Shown: positions 42,291 through 51,826, counted from the first letter of the stretch. The stretch: DNA of 64,000 bases from Paraktedonobacter carboxidivorans (GCA_041156125.1 JBEVTI010000005.1:62001-126000), one strand, 5' to 3'. The notes: a model not told the origin generated them from the sequence alone. A program made the numbers and translations.

Positions 42291-44816
42291 ATGCTCGGTG
42301 ATCCAGCCTCTCCACTTCTCTGGAGTTCCACAGGCAATCAACCAGATGAACGCTCTCTTCCTCTCTGGTGTACTTATACCGGGCAAAACGAGGCAGACGC
42401 GCGCCAGTGGGGCTGGCTCCAGGCTCTGCATCCAGATGACCGCCAGACTATGCGCGCTCACTGGCACGAGATCCTGGCTATACCCCATACCATCACAATG
42501 CCCTGTCAGATCCGGCATTTCTGCCAGGGTTATCAAGCATTCAATGTGCAATGTATCCCGGTTTTTGATGCGGCACAGCAGTTGCGCAACTGGCTTATCT
42601 TTTTCGCCACGCAGCCAGTCAATCCTTCACCAATCGATGAGAACTGGGAAATCAGGCTAATGTATAGCATGATCTTCGCCCAGAGTGTGCTTGGCATTTT
42701 CTGCCTCTCTCTTGATGGCACTATCATACGCGTGAACGAGCGTTTCTGCCAGCTCACTGGCTATTCCGAAACAGAGATGTTAAAGATGACCCTCTGGCAA
42801 TTGCATTGCTCAGAAGATGTCCAACTCCACCTGGAGGCCATCCAGGAGCACTTGAACAGCGGACAGAGCATGCAACCTTTCCATGTACGCTATCTGCGCA
42901 AGGAGGGCACGCTCACCTGGGTGAGGGTCACGCAATTTCTTGTACGCCAACCCACTGGCGAGCCACATTATTTCTTCTTTATCGTTGAAGATGTCAATGC
43001 CCAGGTACGGGCTGAGAAGGAACACCGCGAATTGCTTGCTCGCCTCCAGGAGGCACATGCCGAGGCCGTGGGCCGCACTCTCCAACTGGAGGCAGTCTTT
43101 GAAGCTATGACTGATGGCGTTCTCGTCAGTGATCGCGAGGGAAATATTATTCGCTCGAATGCAGCGGTGAAACGCCTGCTCCACCTGGAGCATTGTCCCA
43201 ATTTCCTCCAAATGCCTATCACAGAACGCTTAAAGCTGTTGAAAGCTGTTAATGAAAATGGACAGATGTTCTCCGCCGAAGAGTGGCCGCTGGCGCGCAT
43301 TTTGCGCGGGGAAACATTGCAAGACGGGCGCGCGGAAGATGTCCATCTCTACTTGCCAGATAATGCCGATATTTATGTCAACCACACGGGGGCCAATATA
43401 CGAGATGAAAATAATCAGATTATCGGTGGTGTCCTGGTCATTCACGATGTCAACGAACGCCATATTCTAGAAAACCGCATTCACAAGTCGTTCAGGATTT
43501 TGCTTGCCCTGGCCGAAGAACTGGTTGATCTGCCAGATCGCACGATCCTGCCTGCCGCAATCTGCCAGCCGAATCAGCAACCTCTGTCCCCTCATTCTTT
43601 CCAGGCGGTCAGCGAATATCTTGCCGAATTAACCTGCCAGATGCTCGAATACCGCGGAGTCTCGATCTCTTTGCTCGATCCCGACACTGAACGTATGAAC
43701 CTGATTGCCATCGTGGGTAACCTGACAGAAGAGGAGAAAGCTTTCTACTACAACACCTTTTCTTCGCTTGTTCCCGGCACTTATCTCAAAAGCTCAAACT
43801 TCGCGCTGCTCAACGAGAATGAAGTGGTCGTAGAGGAACTTCGGCATCATATCGGCGATCCTCATCCCTATAAAGTTTTGCTAGCTCCTATGATGCTTGA
43901 AGGCCACCTGGTTGGCATTTTGAGCGTAGAAAAAGCGGAAGCGAATGCCTCATATACCAGTGAGGAGTTTAGCCTGACCAAAGCTGTCGCCAAGCTGATC
44001 CTGCTGGTAATCGAACGCGAACGTGTACAAAATGAGTGGCTCAATTCTCATGCCAGCGAACTTGCTTTGCGCGAGGCTAATCGCCGCTTCGATGACTTCC
44101 TCAGCATTGCCAGCCACGAATTGCGCACTCCGCTAGCTGGCATCAAGGGCAATATTCAACTCGCCCTGCGCCGTCTCACCGCGCTAAAATCAGATAAGCT
44201 TCCCACATTAGATCTCCTCCTTGAGAAGCTGAGTAAAGTGCAAGAGTATCTGCTCCAGGCCGAACATCGCGTCAATGTGCAGAATCGCATGATCAGCGAT
44301 CTACTGGATGTCTCGCGCATTCAGGCTAATAAATTGGAACTTGTGCTCGGTCCCTGTAATCTTTTGCAGGTAGTCTACGAAGCAATCAAAGATCAACAAT
44401 ACACAGTACCTGAACGCGCAATCACACTCAATGTTCTCGACAACCAGCCTGTTACAATAATTGGAGACGCCGATCGCCTGGGCCAGGTAATCCACAACTA
44501 TCTGACTAACGCGCTCAAATATTCTCCACCCCATCAACCTGTTACTGTATATATCACAAAAAAATCGCACGAGGTGCGTGTCTCGGTTCAGGATCAAGGG
44601 CCAGGTCTAACGCCAGAAGAACAAAAACGCGTCTGGGAACGCTTTTATCGTGTCAAGGGTATTCCCGCGCTGAGCGGCGGACAGGGTCTGGGTCTGGGCC
44701 TGCACATCTGTAGTACCATTATCGTAGCCCATCAAGGCACATGTGGTCTGGATAGTGCGCCTGGCAAGGGTTCTACCTTCTGGTTCACTCTGCCCCTGAC
44801 TCAAACTACCGGATGA
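42291..44816 (+). CDS. Soluble PAS-PAS-PAS-GAF sensor histidine kinase
   Basis: A cytoplasmic 841-residue kinase with no transmembrane segment. A divergent PAS (1-115), a clear PAS (about 125-250, IFCLSLDGTIIRVNERFCQLTGY), a third PAS (about 265-395, EAMTDGVLVSDREGNIIRSN) and a GAF domain (about 440-585) are followed by the HisKA dimer domain, with phospho-acceptor H609 in SIASHELRTPL. The ATPase boxes are NYLTNALKYSP (N), DQGPGL (G1), VWERFYRV (F) and GQGLGLGLHIC (G2). No response regulator is adjacent, so the partner is elsewhere. An AGGATAAG ribosome site supports this start. Confidence 0.93.
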   Translation: MLGDPASPLLWSSTGNQPDERSLPLWCTYTGQNEADARQWGWLQALHPDDRQTMRAHWHEILAIPHTITMPCQIRHFCQGYQAFNVQCIPVFDAAQQLRNWLIFFATQPVNPSPIDENWEIRLMYSMIFAQSVLGIFCLSLDGTIIRVNERFCQLTGYSETEMLKMTLWQLHCSEDVQLHLEAIQEHLNSGQSMQPFHVRYLRKEGTLTWVRVTQFLVRQPTGEPHYFFFIVEDVNAQVRAEKEHRELLARLQEAHAEAVGRTLQLEAVFEAMTDGVLVSDREGNIIRSNAAVKRLLHLEHCPNFLQMPITERLKLLKAVNENGQMFSAEEWPLARILRGETLQDGRAEDVHLYLPDNADIYVNHTGANIRDENNQIIGGVLVIHDVNERHILENRIHKSFRILLALAEELVDLPDRTILPAAICQPNQQPLSPHSFQAVSEYLAELTCQMLEYRGVSISLLDPDTERMNLIAIVGNLTEEEKAFYYNTFSSLVPGTYLKSSNFALLNENEVVVEELRHHIGDPHPYKVLLAPMMLEGHLVGILSVEKAEANASYTSEEFSLTKAVAKLILLVIERERVQNEWLNSHASELALREANRRFDDFLSIASHELRTPLAGIKGNIQLALRRLTALKSDKLPTLDLLLEKLSKVQEYLLQAEHRVNVQNRMISDLLDVSRIQANKLELVLGPCNLLQVVYEAIKDQQYTVPERAITLNVLDNQPVTIIGDADRLGQVIHNYLTNALKYSPPHQPVTVYITKKSHEVRVSVQDQGPGLTPEEQKRVWERFYRVKGIPALSGGQGLGLGLHICSTIIVAHQGTCGLDSAPGKGSTFWFTLPLTQTTG

Positions 44817-44937
44817 TCCTGACAAGCACTCTTGCTAGAAAGCAAACAAGCTGATACACTATCTTTCCTGGCTACATGGCAGAAGCAAGAAGCATTGATA
44901 TCCTCCTTATCGTGCAACGAGTAAAGAAAGGTGCAGT

Positions 44938-45612
44938 ATGCAGCAATATCTACTGATCGACGCTGATGATACCCTCTGGGAAAATAATATCTATTTTGAG
45001 AGGGCTATCCATGAATTTATCAGCTTCCTCAATCATTCTTCGCTTCAGCCTGGCGAGGTGCGCGCGGTGTTAAATGAGATCGAGCATACGATGGGTTATG
45101 GCTCAATCAACTTTGCCCGCAGCCTGGTCGCGACCTATCAGCGCCTGGCCGAACATACCATTGGTGAAGGGGAACTGGCGCGGGTACGCGAGTTTGGGAC
45201 CCTGATCGCGCAGCATCCTATCGAGATCATGAGCGATGTTCAGGAGACTTTAAGCTATCTCACTGCTCGCCACCAATTGATTCTCCTGACCAAGGGCGAC
45301 CCGGAGGAACAACAGCTCAAGCTTGATAACTCTGGCCTGGCGAGCTATTTTACCTCTATTCTGATCGTGGCTGAAAAGCATCTGGCCACTTATCAGCAAC
45401 TGATAAGCAGCATGAGCCTTGATCCGCAGAGCACCTGGATGATTGGCAATTCGCCAGGCTCCGATATCAATCCCGCCCTGGCTGCCGGCCTGAACGCGGT
45501 CTTTATCCCGCATCCGCATACATGGCAACTGGAAATTCAGGAGTTGCAACATACTGGCCCCGGCCAGTTCCTTCAACTCAACAGATTCGCGGAATTACGC
45601 GAACATTTTTAG
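44938..45612 (+). CDS. HAD-superfamily hydrolase
   Basis: A 224-residue phosphatase-type HAD protein. Motif I is DADDTLW (nucleophile Asp then acid/base Asp), motif II is LLTKGD, motif III is the Lys in VAEKHLATY, and motif IV is GNSPGSDINPA. The helical cap (residues ~18-90) is C1-type. It is followed by GNAT 51 bp later on the same strand. The substrate is unknown. Confidence 0.88.
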   Translation: MQQYLLIDADDTLWENNIYFERAIHEFISFLNHSSLQPGEVRAVLNEIEHTMGYGSINFARSLVATYQRLAEHTIGEGELARVREFGTLIAQHPIEIMSDVQETLSYLTARHQLILLTKGDPEEQQLKLDNSGLASYFTSILIVAEKHLATYQQLISSMSLDPQSTWMIGNSPGSDINPALAAGLNAVFIPHPHTWQLEIQELQHTGPGQFLQLNRFAELREHF

Positions 45613-45663
45613 GTTGGATAGCAGAGATATGCATAGAGATTAGAAAAAGAAAAGGAAACAATT

Positions 45664-46551
45664 ATGCTCGCATTTCGCCTGGCTCACGAGGGCGATCTTA
45701 TCCAGGCGCGCGCTGTCTATTATGCTACCCAGACGCAGGATCAGGCAGATGCTCTATCCCCACCGACGATACCCCCACAGATGCTGGCACATATCTCACG
45801 CACCGGCTCACTCTATGTCGCGGAGGAGCGTGGGCGCATTCTTGCATTTGCCGGTGCGATTACACGAGACGCAATCTCTTTTCTGACTGATCTCTTTGTC
45901 TATCCCAGCCGGCAGTCAGCGGGCCTGGGTCAGACGTTGCTCCAGCATGTCTTACCACCCACGGCCAGGGGCATACGCTGTACACTCAGTTCGAGCGACC
46001 CACGCGCTCTGGCTCTCTATATTCGCTCAGGTATGCTCCCACAATGGCCACATTTCTCTTTAATTCTGGAAGATGTCACGCGAGCAAGGCTTACTACAAC
46101 AGATCTGGAGATTGTTGAAGCCCGTGTTGACGATTCAGAACTGCTGGCCTGGGATGCCCGCGTGAGCGGTCGCAGGCGCCTACAGGACCACATGTACTGG
46201 ACAGACTCACAGCAAGCAGTACCACTCTGGTTCAGGCGCGCAGGAACCACAGTCGGCTATGCCTATGTGCGTCCGGGAGCGCACATTCTCTCACATCCTA
46301 CAGCCTGTTCGCTTGGTCCAATTGGCGTAGCCTCAGCCACTGATGCGACTGCTTGTGTGCTAAGCGCCGTAGCCTGGGCGCGCCAACTGGCCAGCACACT
46401 GCATATCCAAGTGCCCGGTCCTCACCCTTGCCTGGCACCTTTGCTTGAGGCTGGCTTCCATATTCAATATGCTGATACCTATATGAGTAGCCTTCCAACA
46501 CCATTTTTCGATCCTACCTGCTATGTCGCTTCAGGATCTGATCTTTTTTGA
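45664..46551 (+). CDS. GNAT-family N-acetyltransferase (tandem GNAT)
   Basis: A 295-residue protein. The N-terminal GNAT carries the acetyl-CoA loop in LTDLFVYPSRQSAGLGQTLLQHV (RQSAGLG) preceded by YVAEERGRILAFAGAI. The second half (from about residue 145) repeats the GNAT pattern but lacks a clear Q/RxxGxG loop and may serve only for substrate or dimer contacts. It probably forms a unit with the upstream HAD gene. The substrate is unknown. Confidence 0.85.
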   Translation: MLAFRLAHEGDLIQARAVYYATQTQDQADALSPPTIPPQMLAHISRTGSLYVAEERGRILAFAGAITRDAISFLTDLFVYPSRQSAGLGQTLLQHVLPPTARGIRCTLSSSDPRALALYIRSGMLPQWPHFSLILEDVTRARLTTTDLEIVEARVDDSELLAWDARVSGRRRLQDHMYWTDSQQAVPLWFRRAGTTVGYAYVRPGAHILSHPTACSLGPIGVASATDATACVLSAVAWARQLASTLHIQVPGPHPCLAPLLEAGFHIQYADTYMSSLPTPFFDPTCYVASGSDLF

Positions 46552-46601
46552 TTTCACACAATCAACTCCCCAACAGCTCAAAATGCTTTTTAATATACTG
46601 C

Positions 46602-46994
46602 TTAGCTCTTAACGAGCACCATGGTCTGGAGTAAATGCTTAAGTATAGCCTCGGGATCGCTGCAGAGGCCGCTGTGAACTGGCGAGGTCTGAATAATTGT
46701 GCTGCGCGGCGCTACCAGCCAGTGAAAGCGCTCTGAGGGCGACATGCGCGCAAGGCTACCCGCCTCGACGTTGCCTGCACCGATCAGGCTAATCAGCTGT
46801 AGTTGCGCGTGTACCACCTCAAGGTCGATATCTGAGGCTAAGGCCAGCAAGCGAGCCTCTTCCAGGTGCGTAAGCACGCCCAGATAAGCACGCTGGCGGC
46901 TAAAGAGGATGACTCCTACATTGATATACTCTCCACGCTCTACACGCGGTACGACGCGGATGATGGCATAATCATATGAGCTGGGATCTTGCAT
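46602..46994 (-). CDS. DUF3037 protein (partner of HipA-like kinase)
   Basis: A 130-residue DUF3037 protein. The frame opens at 47012, but GGAGGAGG precedes the ATG at 46994 (MQDPSSYDYAIIR), which starts the domain: YDYAIIRVVPRVERGEYINVGVILF and the late RFHWLVAPRSTIIQTSPVHSG. It overlaps the end of the HipA-like gene by 23 bp, so the two are translationally coupled. The family has no established function; the recurrent pairing with HipA-like kinases suggests a regulator, substrate or partner. Confidence 0.82.
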   Translation of the reverse strand: MQDPSSYDYAIIRVVPRVERGEYINVGVILFSRQRAYLGVLTHLEEARLLALASDIDLEVVHAQLQLISLIGAGNVEAGSLARMSPSERFHWLVAPRSTIIQTSPVHSGLCSDPEAILKHLLQTMVLVKS

Positions 46995-47733
46995 GCCGCG
47001 CCTCCTCCACAAAAAGATCCGCTGCCTCCAGACGAGCCTCTAAATAGGCGCGATAGGCCTGGCGCTGCTCGCTATTATCCAACCACGCATCAGGCAACTC
47101 AGCGACCAACTCAGCCAGTACATGGGGCGTCAGGGCGTCCCTGCTGATACGCGTTGCCTCGGCCAGTTCGCTGGCCGCTGACAGGAGCACATGATCCTTG
47201 ATCGGCTTGAATAGATCGCGACTGCGCGCCAGGTAATCGTCTGTTCCGTGATGAAAATAGAGCGCGGCACCATGATCGATGAGCATTAAACGCTGATGCC
47301 AGTAGAGAATATTTGTATTACGAGCCGTACGGTCAACATTGCTTATATAAGCGTCAAACCAGACAATACGCGAGGCCAGCAACGGCTCGACACGCGCGAT
47401 ATCCATGGTGTTGAAGGCGACCGAGCCGGGTAGATAATCCAGTCCTAGATTCAGGCCAGTGCTCGCTTTGGCTAGACTCTGGACCTCAAAATCCGGTTCG
47501 GAACGCGCCAGTGCTCCATCCAGTTGCATAAAGACTATTTCTGGCACTGGCAGACCCAGTACGCGCCCTATCTCGCCCCCTAGCAGTTCTGCGATAAGCG
47601 CTTTGGGACCCTGGCCGGCACCGCGAAATTTTAAGACATACATGCCGTCGTCATCAGCCTCAACAATAGCTGGTAGCGAGCCTCCCTCTCTCAATGGCGT
47701 CACGTAACGCGTGACTGTTACTGTTCTGAGCAT
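46972..47733 (-). CDS. HipA-like protein kinase
   Basis: A 253-residue kinase-fold protein shorter than classic HipA (~440). It lacks the N-terminal beta domain. Visible are GMYVLKFRGAGQGPKALIAE (nucleotide-binding strand with Lys), LGLPVPEIVFMQLD, FDAYISNVDRTARNTNILYW (catalytic Asp and metal-binding Asn, like HxD...N), and LMLIDHGAALYFHH (the DFG-equivalent DHG). It likely phosphorylates a protein, perhaps a tRNA synthetase as HipA does, but there is no HipB-type antitoxin gene beside it. The DUF3037 partner overlaps downstream. Confidence 0.82.
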   Translation of the reverse strand: MLRTVTVTRYVTPLREGGSLPAIVEADDDGMYVLKFRGAGQGPKALIAELLGGEIGRVLGLPVPEIVFMQLDGALARSEPDFEVQSLAKASTGLNLGLDYLPGSVAFNTMDIARVEPLLASRIVWFDAYISNVDRTARNTNILYWHQRLMLIDHGAALYFHHGTDDYLARSRDLFKPIKDHVLLSAASELAEATRISRDALTPHVLAELVAELPDAWLDNSEQRQAYRAYLEARLEAADLFVEEARHARSQLI

Positions 47734-47803
47734 GCTCGTCGTTGCGAATACCTTTCTTTAGTATGGAAAAAATCGTCTCTATCCACAAATAGGGCGGGCT
47801 AAT

Positions 47804-48646
47804 TTATTTTTGCGAGGAGCCTGCTTTGAGCACCAGTTCGCGCAAGACCCAGGAGACACCCTCCTCGTCATTTGAGGGAACGATTTGCCCGGCCACAGCC
47901 TTGACCGCAGGGTGAGCATTACCCATGGCTATCCCCAGGCCCGCTACTTTCAGCATACTGATGTCGTTCGGGCTATCGCCAAGCGCCAGTACGCGTTGCA
48001 TGGGAATATTCAGATGTCGGGCCAGCCATTGTAGGGCGCTGCCTTTGTTCGCCTGGATGTTCGTGGACTCCAGGTAGACGGGTGTGGAGTAGGTGAAATA
48101 AACGGGCAGATTGCTGGCGCGCAACTTTTCTGCGACTGGCAGCAAACGCTCGTGCTGCGCGCTGAGTGTCAATTTCAAGGGAGTAGGCGCAACCTGAACG
48201 ATATCTGCCACTGGCAGAACGCGGGTCCTGATACGCTCACCATTGGCCAGGTGGATATCCACTGTTTCTTGCACACGCTCTAATTCTTCTAAACGGCCCT
48301 CAAAGTAGAGACAATCCCTTTCCATGGCCATGACATGCACTCCAAAGCCACGTCCCAGTTGCGCCAATTTCTCTACCACCTCTGGCGCCAGGCGCCAGGA
48401 GGCTATGCTCTCACCTGTCAACATGTCAGTTATTTGCGCGCCGCCAGAACTGACGCAGGGCAGCGTCAGGCCTAATTCTCGCATCAGTGGTGCTACAGTC
48501 ATTTCAGGACGCCCGGAGATTAGCATCACGCCCACGCCACACGCCTCCACTTCGCGCAATAGAGGAAAAATTGAATTTGGAATACGGTTCTGGGAAGTAA
48601 GTAATGTGCCATCAATGTCGATTGCAAGCAGGTCATATGCAGGCAT
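47804..48646 (-). CDS. Cof-type HAD phosphatase
   Basis: A 280-residue HAD of the Cof/YidA group. Motif I DIDGTLLTSQNRIP, motif II LISGRPEMT, a long C2 cap (about 80-190), the Lys of NIQANKGSALQWLA, and motif IV ALGDSPNDISMLKVAG, AMGNAHPAVKAVA are visible. These enzymes hydrolyse sugar phosphates or FMN-type substrates. A 425-bp gap upstream (48647-49071) contains a hairpin and no gene. Confidence 0.92.
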   Translation of the reverse strand: MPAYDLLAIDIDGTLLTSQNRIPNSIFPLLREVEACGVGVMLISGRPEMTVAPLMRELGLTLPCVSSGGAQITDMLTGESIASWRLAPEVVEKLAQLGRGFGVHVMAMERDCLYFEGRLEELERVQETVDIHLANGERIRTRVLPVADIVQVAPTPLKLTLSAQHERLLPVAEKLRASNLPVYFTYSTPVYLESTNIQANKGSALQWLARHLNIPMQRVLALGDSPNDISMLKVAGLGIAMGNAHPAVKAVAGQIVPSNDEEGVSWVLRELVLKAGSSQK

Positions 48647-48966
48647 AATTCTTTATTTATATCCATTCACTCACGCAGCTCTGATAGGCCAAAACGCAGC
48701 CTTACGCCTATCATGGTACCACACAGTCAGCGCCGCCGAGAATATCCAAGATAGAAAGTTAGCCCATCAGAAAGCAGCCCTCAATGCTTCTGCAACAGCA
48801 AAAGAGCAAAGACTTTATAGCGGCAAAGGAAAGTTTTCATTTTCCACTGCCGCGCTTCTTGACGCAACTTCGGTTATCGCTTATACTCGATAATTGAGTA
48901 CTTAACCAGTAAGTGACCATCTTTGCTATTTGCCAGACCGAATTGCTTCATCGTCATAGCAAATAT

Positions 48967-49023
48967 GGAAAAGAGAGAGCACCACGCTTATCAGCTGATT
49001 GGTTAAGTGCTCTCCTCTTTTCC
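48967..49023 (-). terminator. Hairpin beyond the ACT-domain gene
   Basis: 16/17-bp arms (48967-48982, 49007-49023) pair with one bulge, 48 bp past the stop of the minus-strand ACT gene. Positions 48647-48966 hold no feature that I can support. Confidence 0.55.
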
Positions 49024-49071
49024 GCCAGCATACTCCTGACCTGCTCGCCCTAAAAATTGCCAGTAAACTCG

Positions 49072-49506
49072 TTACATAAACTGATGCCCAGCTTCTCCCA
49101 GGACAGTTATAGCACGTTCCAGATCTTCCTCTTTGATTAGTAAGTGGTCCGTTTCATATGTAGCAACGGCGAGTATACTGACGCCAGCTTGCGCGAGAGG
49201 AATGGCCAGGGAGACATGGACTCCAGGCAAGTCGAGGTCGAATGGCCCCTCAACTCGCGCGCAACGCCAGCCACGCGAAGCTTTGGTATCCTCTGGCACA
49301 TTCTCCTGCAAGCAAGCAATAGAGAGCTCTACTTTTGTACGTGTTAAAGAAATGAAATCATCTCCCAGCAGTGCCCAGTAAGGGATTGGACCATTGGGAT
49401 CTAAGCGGCACACAGCATATTTCTGTGGCAATACAGAAAGCATAAGCTTTAGCATACGTCTTGCGTGTTCCCCCGATCTATTTCTGCTAGCAAGAAGCAT
49501 CATCAA
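49072..49506 (-). CDS. ACT-domain (CASTOR-type) protein
   Basis: A protein of up to 144 residues. From residue ~18 it matches tandem ACT modules of the CASTOR-like group: LKLMLSVLPQKYAVCRLDPNGPIPYW, a middle with WRCARVEGPFDLDLPGV, and the closing GVSILAVATYETDHLLIKEEDLERAITVL. These bind amino acids and act as sensors. The start is uncertain: 49506 has no ribosome site, and the internal ATG at 49455 (MLKLML) matches the family better but also has only a weak site. The 252 bp upstream hold no gene. Confidence 0.78.
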   Translation of the reverse strand: MMMLLASRNRSGEHARRMLKLMLSVLPQKYAVCRLDPNGPIPYWALLGDDFISLTRTKVELSIACLQENVPEDTKASRGWRCARVEGPFDLDLPGVHVSLAIPLAQAGVSILAVATYETDHLLIKEEDLERAITVLGEAGHQFM

Positions 49507-49680
49507 GCATAAATAAATTGCGGGATTTGTTTACGCTGCGGCACTGCATGTAGACGAAGCACTTCTATTCCTGCAAAAGTTTGAGGCTTCTTGTTTCTCC
49601 TATTGTATAACGTAATCTCAGGTACATACAAAATAGAGGCAAGTTGCCTGAGATAAACGGCCAGTATAGCTCGCCCGTTT

Positions 49681-49736
49681 TTTTGTGCAAATAGGCAGAA
49701 AAAGCTTCAGGCAATCTTCTGTCTATTTGCACAAAA
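49681..49736 (-). terminator. 20-bp hairpin after pgi
   Basis: Arms 49681-49700 and 49717-49736 pair over 20 bp with a single G-T, 22 bp past the pgi stop on the minus strand. Confidence 0.65.
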
Positions 49737-49758
49737 GCGCGCAAGGCGTTGAGAAGCC

Positions 49759-51411
49759 TTAGATGGCCCGGCCACGCGCCTGGCGATAGCGCTTGATCAA
49801 GGTATTGGTCGAGCTATCGTGTTTGAGATCAGGCGCAGAGGAATTTTCCAGTTCGGGAATGATACGCTGAGCCAGGACTTTACCGAGCTCGACGCCCCAC
49901 TGGTCAAAAGAGTTGATATGCCAGATCGTGCCCTGCACAAAGACTTTGTGCTCATAAAGGGCAATCAGCTTGCCAAGCGCCTCAGGAGTCAGGTTCTCAA
50001 GCAGAAGGGTATTGGTTGGATGATTGCCTTCGAAGGTGCGATGTGGCACCTGGAAAGCGGCCACGCCATCGGCAGCAACCTCTTCAGCAGTTTTACCAAA
50101 GGCCAGTGCCTCTGTCTGAGCAAACAGATTAGCCATCAAGAGGTCGTGGTGCTCGCCAATTGAATTGAGCGTCTGGTTGAAGCCGATAAAATCAGCAGGG
50201 ATAAGTTTAGTCCCCTGGTGAATCAATTGGTAGAAGGCATGCTGGCCATTGGTACCAGGCTGTCCCCAGATGATTGGTCCAGTCTGATAATTGACTGTGT
50301 TCCCTTCGAGGTCAACGTGCTTGCCGTCGCTCTCCATATCGAGCTGCTGGAAATAAGCGCTCAGGCGATTAAGATACTGGTCGTAGGGCAAAATGGCTAC
50401 AGTTTCCGCGCCAAAGAAGTTATTATACCAGACACCAAGTAGCCCCAGCAGGACTGGCAGATTCTGCGCGAACGGCGCGGTGCGGAAATGCTCGTCCATC
50501 TGGTGAAAACCGGCCAGCATTTCATAGAAGTGCTGGGGACCAATGGCGACCATCAGCGAGAGACCAATGGCCGAGTCATAGGAGTAGCGCCCGCCTACCC
50601 AATCCCAAAACTCAAACATGTTAGCGGGATCGATGCCAAACTTCTCTACCTCAGCGGTATTGGTCGAAACGGCTACAAAGTGTTTAGCAACCGCGCTCTG
50701 ATCGCCACCCAATGCCGCTAACGTCCAGTCACGAGCTGAACGGGCATTCGTCAGCGTCTCCAGGGTGGTAAAGGTTTTGGAGGAGACAACGAACAGCGTC
50801 TCAGCAGGATCGAGATCGAGCGTGGCTTCTACAAAGTCGGTACCATCGATATTGGAGACAAAACGCGCGGTAATCGCGCGCTCGCTATAGTGCTTGAGCG
50901 CCTCATAGGCCATAAAGGGACCCAGATCCGAGCCGCCAATGCCGATGTTAATAATGTTGCGAATGCGCTTGCCAGTGTGCCCTCGCCATTCGCCGCTGCG
51001 CACACGCTCAGCGAATGCCGCCATTTTTTCCAGGACGGCATGAACCTCTGGTACAACATTCTGTCCATCAACCAGTATGGACGAGCCTTTCGGCGCGCGT
51101 AAAGCCACGTGCAAGACTGCCCGTTTCTCGGTTACGTTGATCTTTTCGCCACTGAACATAGCATCAATGCGCTGGCGCAAGTTCGCGGACTCGCCCAGCT
51201 TGAGTAGCAGGCTCAGAGTTTCATCTGTGACGCGATTCTTGGAATAGTCGAGATACACGCCAACGGCATCCAAGGTAAAACGCTCGCCGCGCCGGGGATC
51301 ATCCTGAAACAGCGCGCGCAGATGCGTCTGGTGCATGCTCTGATAGTGTTTCTCCAACGCCTGCCACTCAGGGCGCCGGGTCAGGGGTGTTAAAGTTGAT
51401 TGTGCAGACAT
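49759..51411 (-). CDS. pgi: Glucose-6-phosphate isomerase
   Basis: Interconverts glucose-6-phosphate and fructose-6-phosphate. The frame is open to 51564, but GAGGAG 10 bp before the ATG at 51411 (MSAQSTLTPL) sets the start, giving 550 residues, standard length. Family motifs are NIGIGGSDLGPFMAYEAL, FVSNIDGTDF, ETLFVVSSKTFTTLETL, the GGRYSYDSAIGLS block, GQPGTNGQHAFYQLIHQGT and the catalytic HINSFDQWGVELGK. The 5' leader contains a 62-bp tandem duplication. Confidence 0.96.
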   Translation of the reverse strand: MSAQSTLTPLTRRPEWQALEKHYQSMHQTHLRALFQDDPRRGERFTLDAVGVYLDYSKNRVTDETLSLLLKLGESANLRQRIDAMFSGEKINVTEKRAVLHVALRAPKGSSILVDGQNVVPEVHAVLEKMAAFAERVRSGEWRGHTGKRIRNIINIGIGGSDLGPFMAYEALKHYSERAITARFVSNIDGTDFVEATLDLDPAETLFVVSSKTFTTLETLTNARSARDWTLAALGGDQSAVAKHFVAVSTNTAEVEKFGIDPANMFEFWDWVGGRYSYDSAIGLSLMVAIGPQHFYEMLAGFHQMDEHFRTAPFAQNLPVLLGLLGVWYNNFFGAETVAILPYDQYLNRLSAYFQQLDMESDGKHVDLEGNTVNYQTGPIIWGQPGTNGQHAFYQLIHQGTKLIPADFIGFNQTLNSIGEHHDLLMANLFAQTEALAFGKTAEEVAADGVAAFQVPHRTFEGNHPTNTLLLENLTPEALGKLIALYEHKVFVQGTIWHINSFDQWGVELGKVLAQRIIPELENSSAPDLKHDSSTNTLIKRYRQARGRAI

Positions 51412-51434
51412 GCTCGTTTTTCTCCTCGTCAACA

Positions 51435-51558
51435 ATTCTCTCATCCTGCTCTGGGACACGCTTGCCTGCGTCTCTCTTGCCATAGCAGATGGGAGGATTC
51501 TCTTATCCTGCTCTGATGCACGCTTGCTCGCGTCTCTCTTGCCATAGCAGATAGGAGG
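51435..51558 (-). repeat. 62-bp tandem duplication in the pgi leader
   Basis: Copies 51435-51496 and 51497-51558 differ at only a few positions. Each copy ends (on plus) in GGAGG, so the leader RNA carries two CCUCC blocks that could pair with the GAGGAG ribosome site of pgi. Confidence 0.8.
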
Positions 51559-51680
51559 AACCAATATATTTGCAAACTGTGTTATTTCTCGCAGTCGTAT
51601 CGTTTGATACCATTTAGTCTAGTCTTGCAAGCAAAATTTTGTCAAACTTCTTCCCGGAACCCTGGCTTTCTAGTGCTCCC

Positions 51681-51728
51681 CGTTTTGCAGAGGTTTGGAG
51701 GCGCGCGCCTCCAAACCTCTGCAAAACG
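51681..51728. repeat. 48-bp perfect palindrome between divergent pgi and TIR-caspase genes
   Basis: 24-bp arms without loop (51681-51704, 51705-51728), centred on GCGCGCGC. Both neighbouring genes point away from it, so it is not downstream of any gene. Confidence 0.95.
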
Positions 51729-51797
51729 AAAGGGGCAGAGAGATAAAAGCTGTTTTGACATGATTTTTCACAATCAGGTATGACTCGTAGCATTCTA

Positions 51798-51826
51798 TTG
51801 CAAATAGATTAGAGCTGTACTATAAT
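51798..51826 (+). promoter_or_regulatory. Promoter of the TIR-caspase gene
   Basis: TTGCAA (51798-51803), 17-bp spacer, consensus TATAAT (51821-51826), about 93 bp before the start. A second possible promoter, TTGACA (51755) with TATGAC (51779), lies upstream. Confidence 0.65.
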
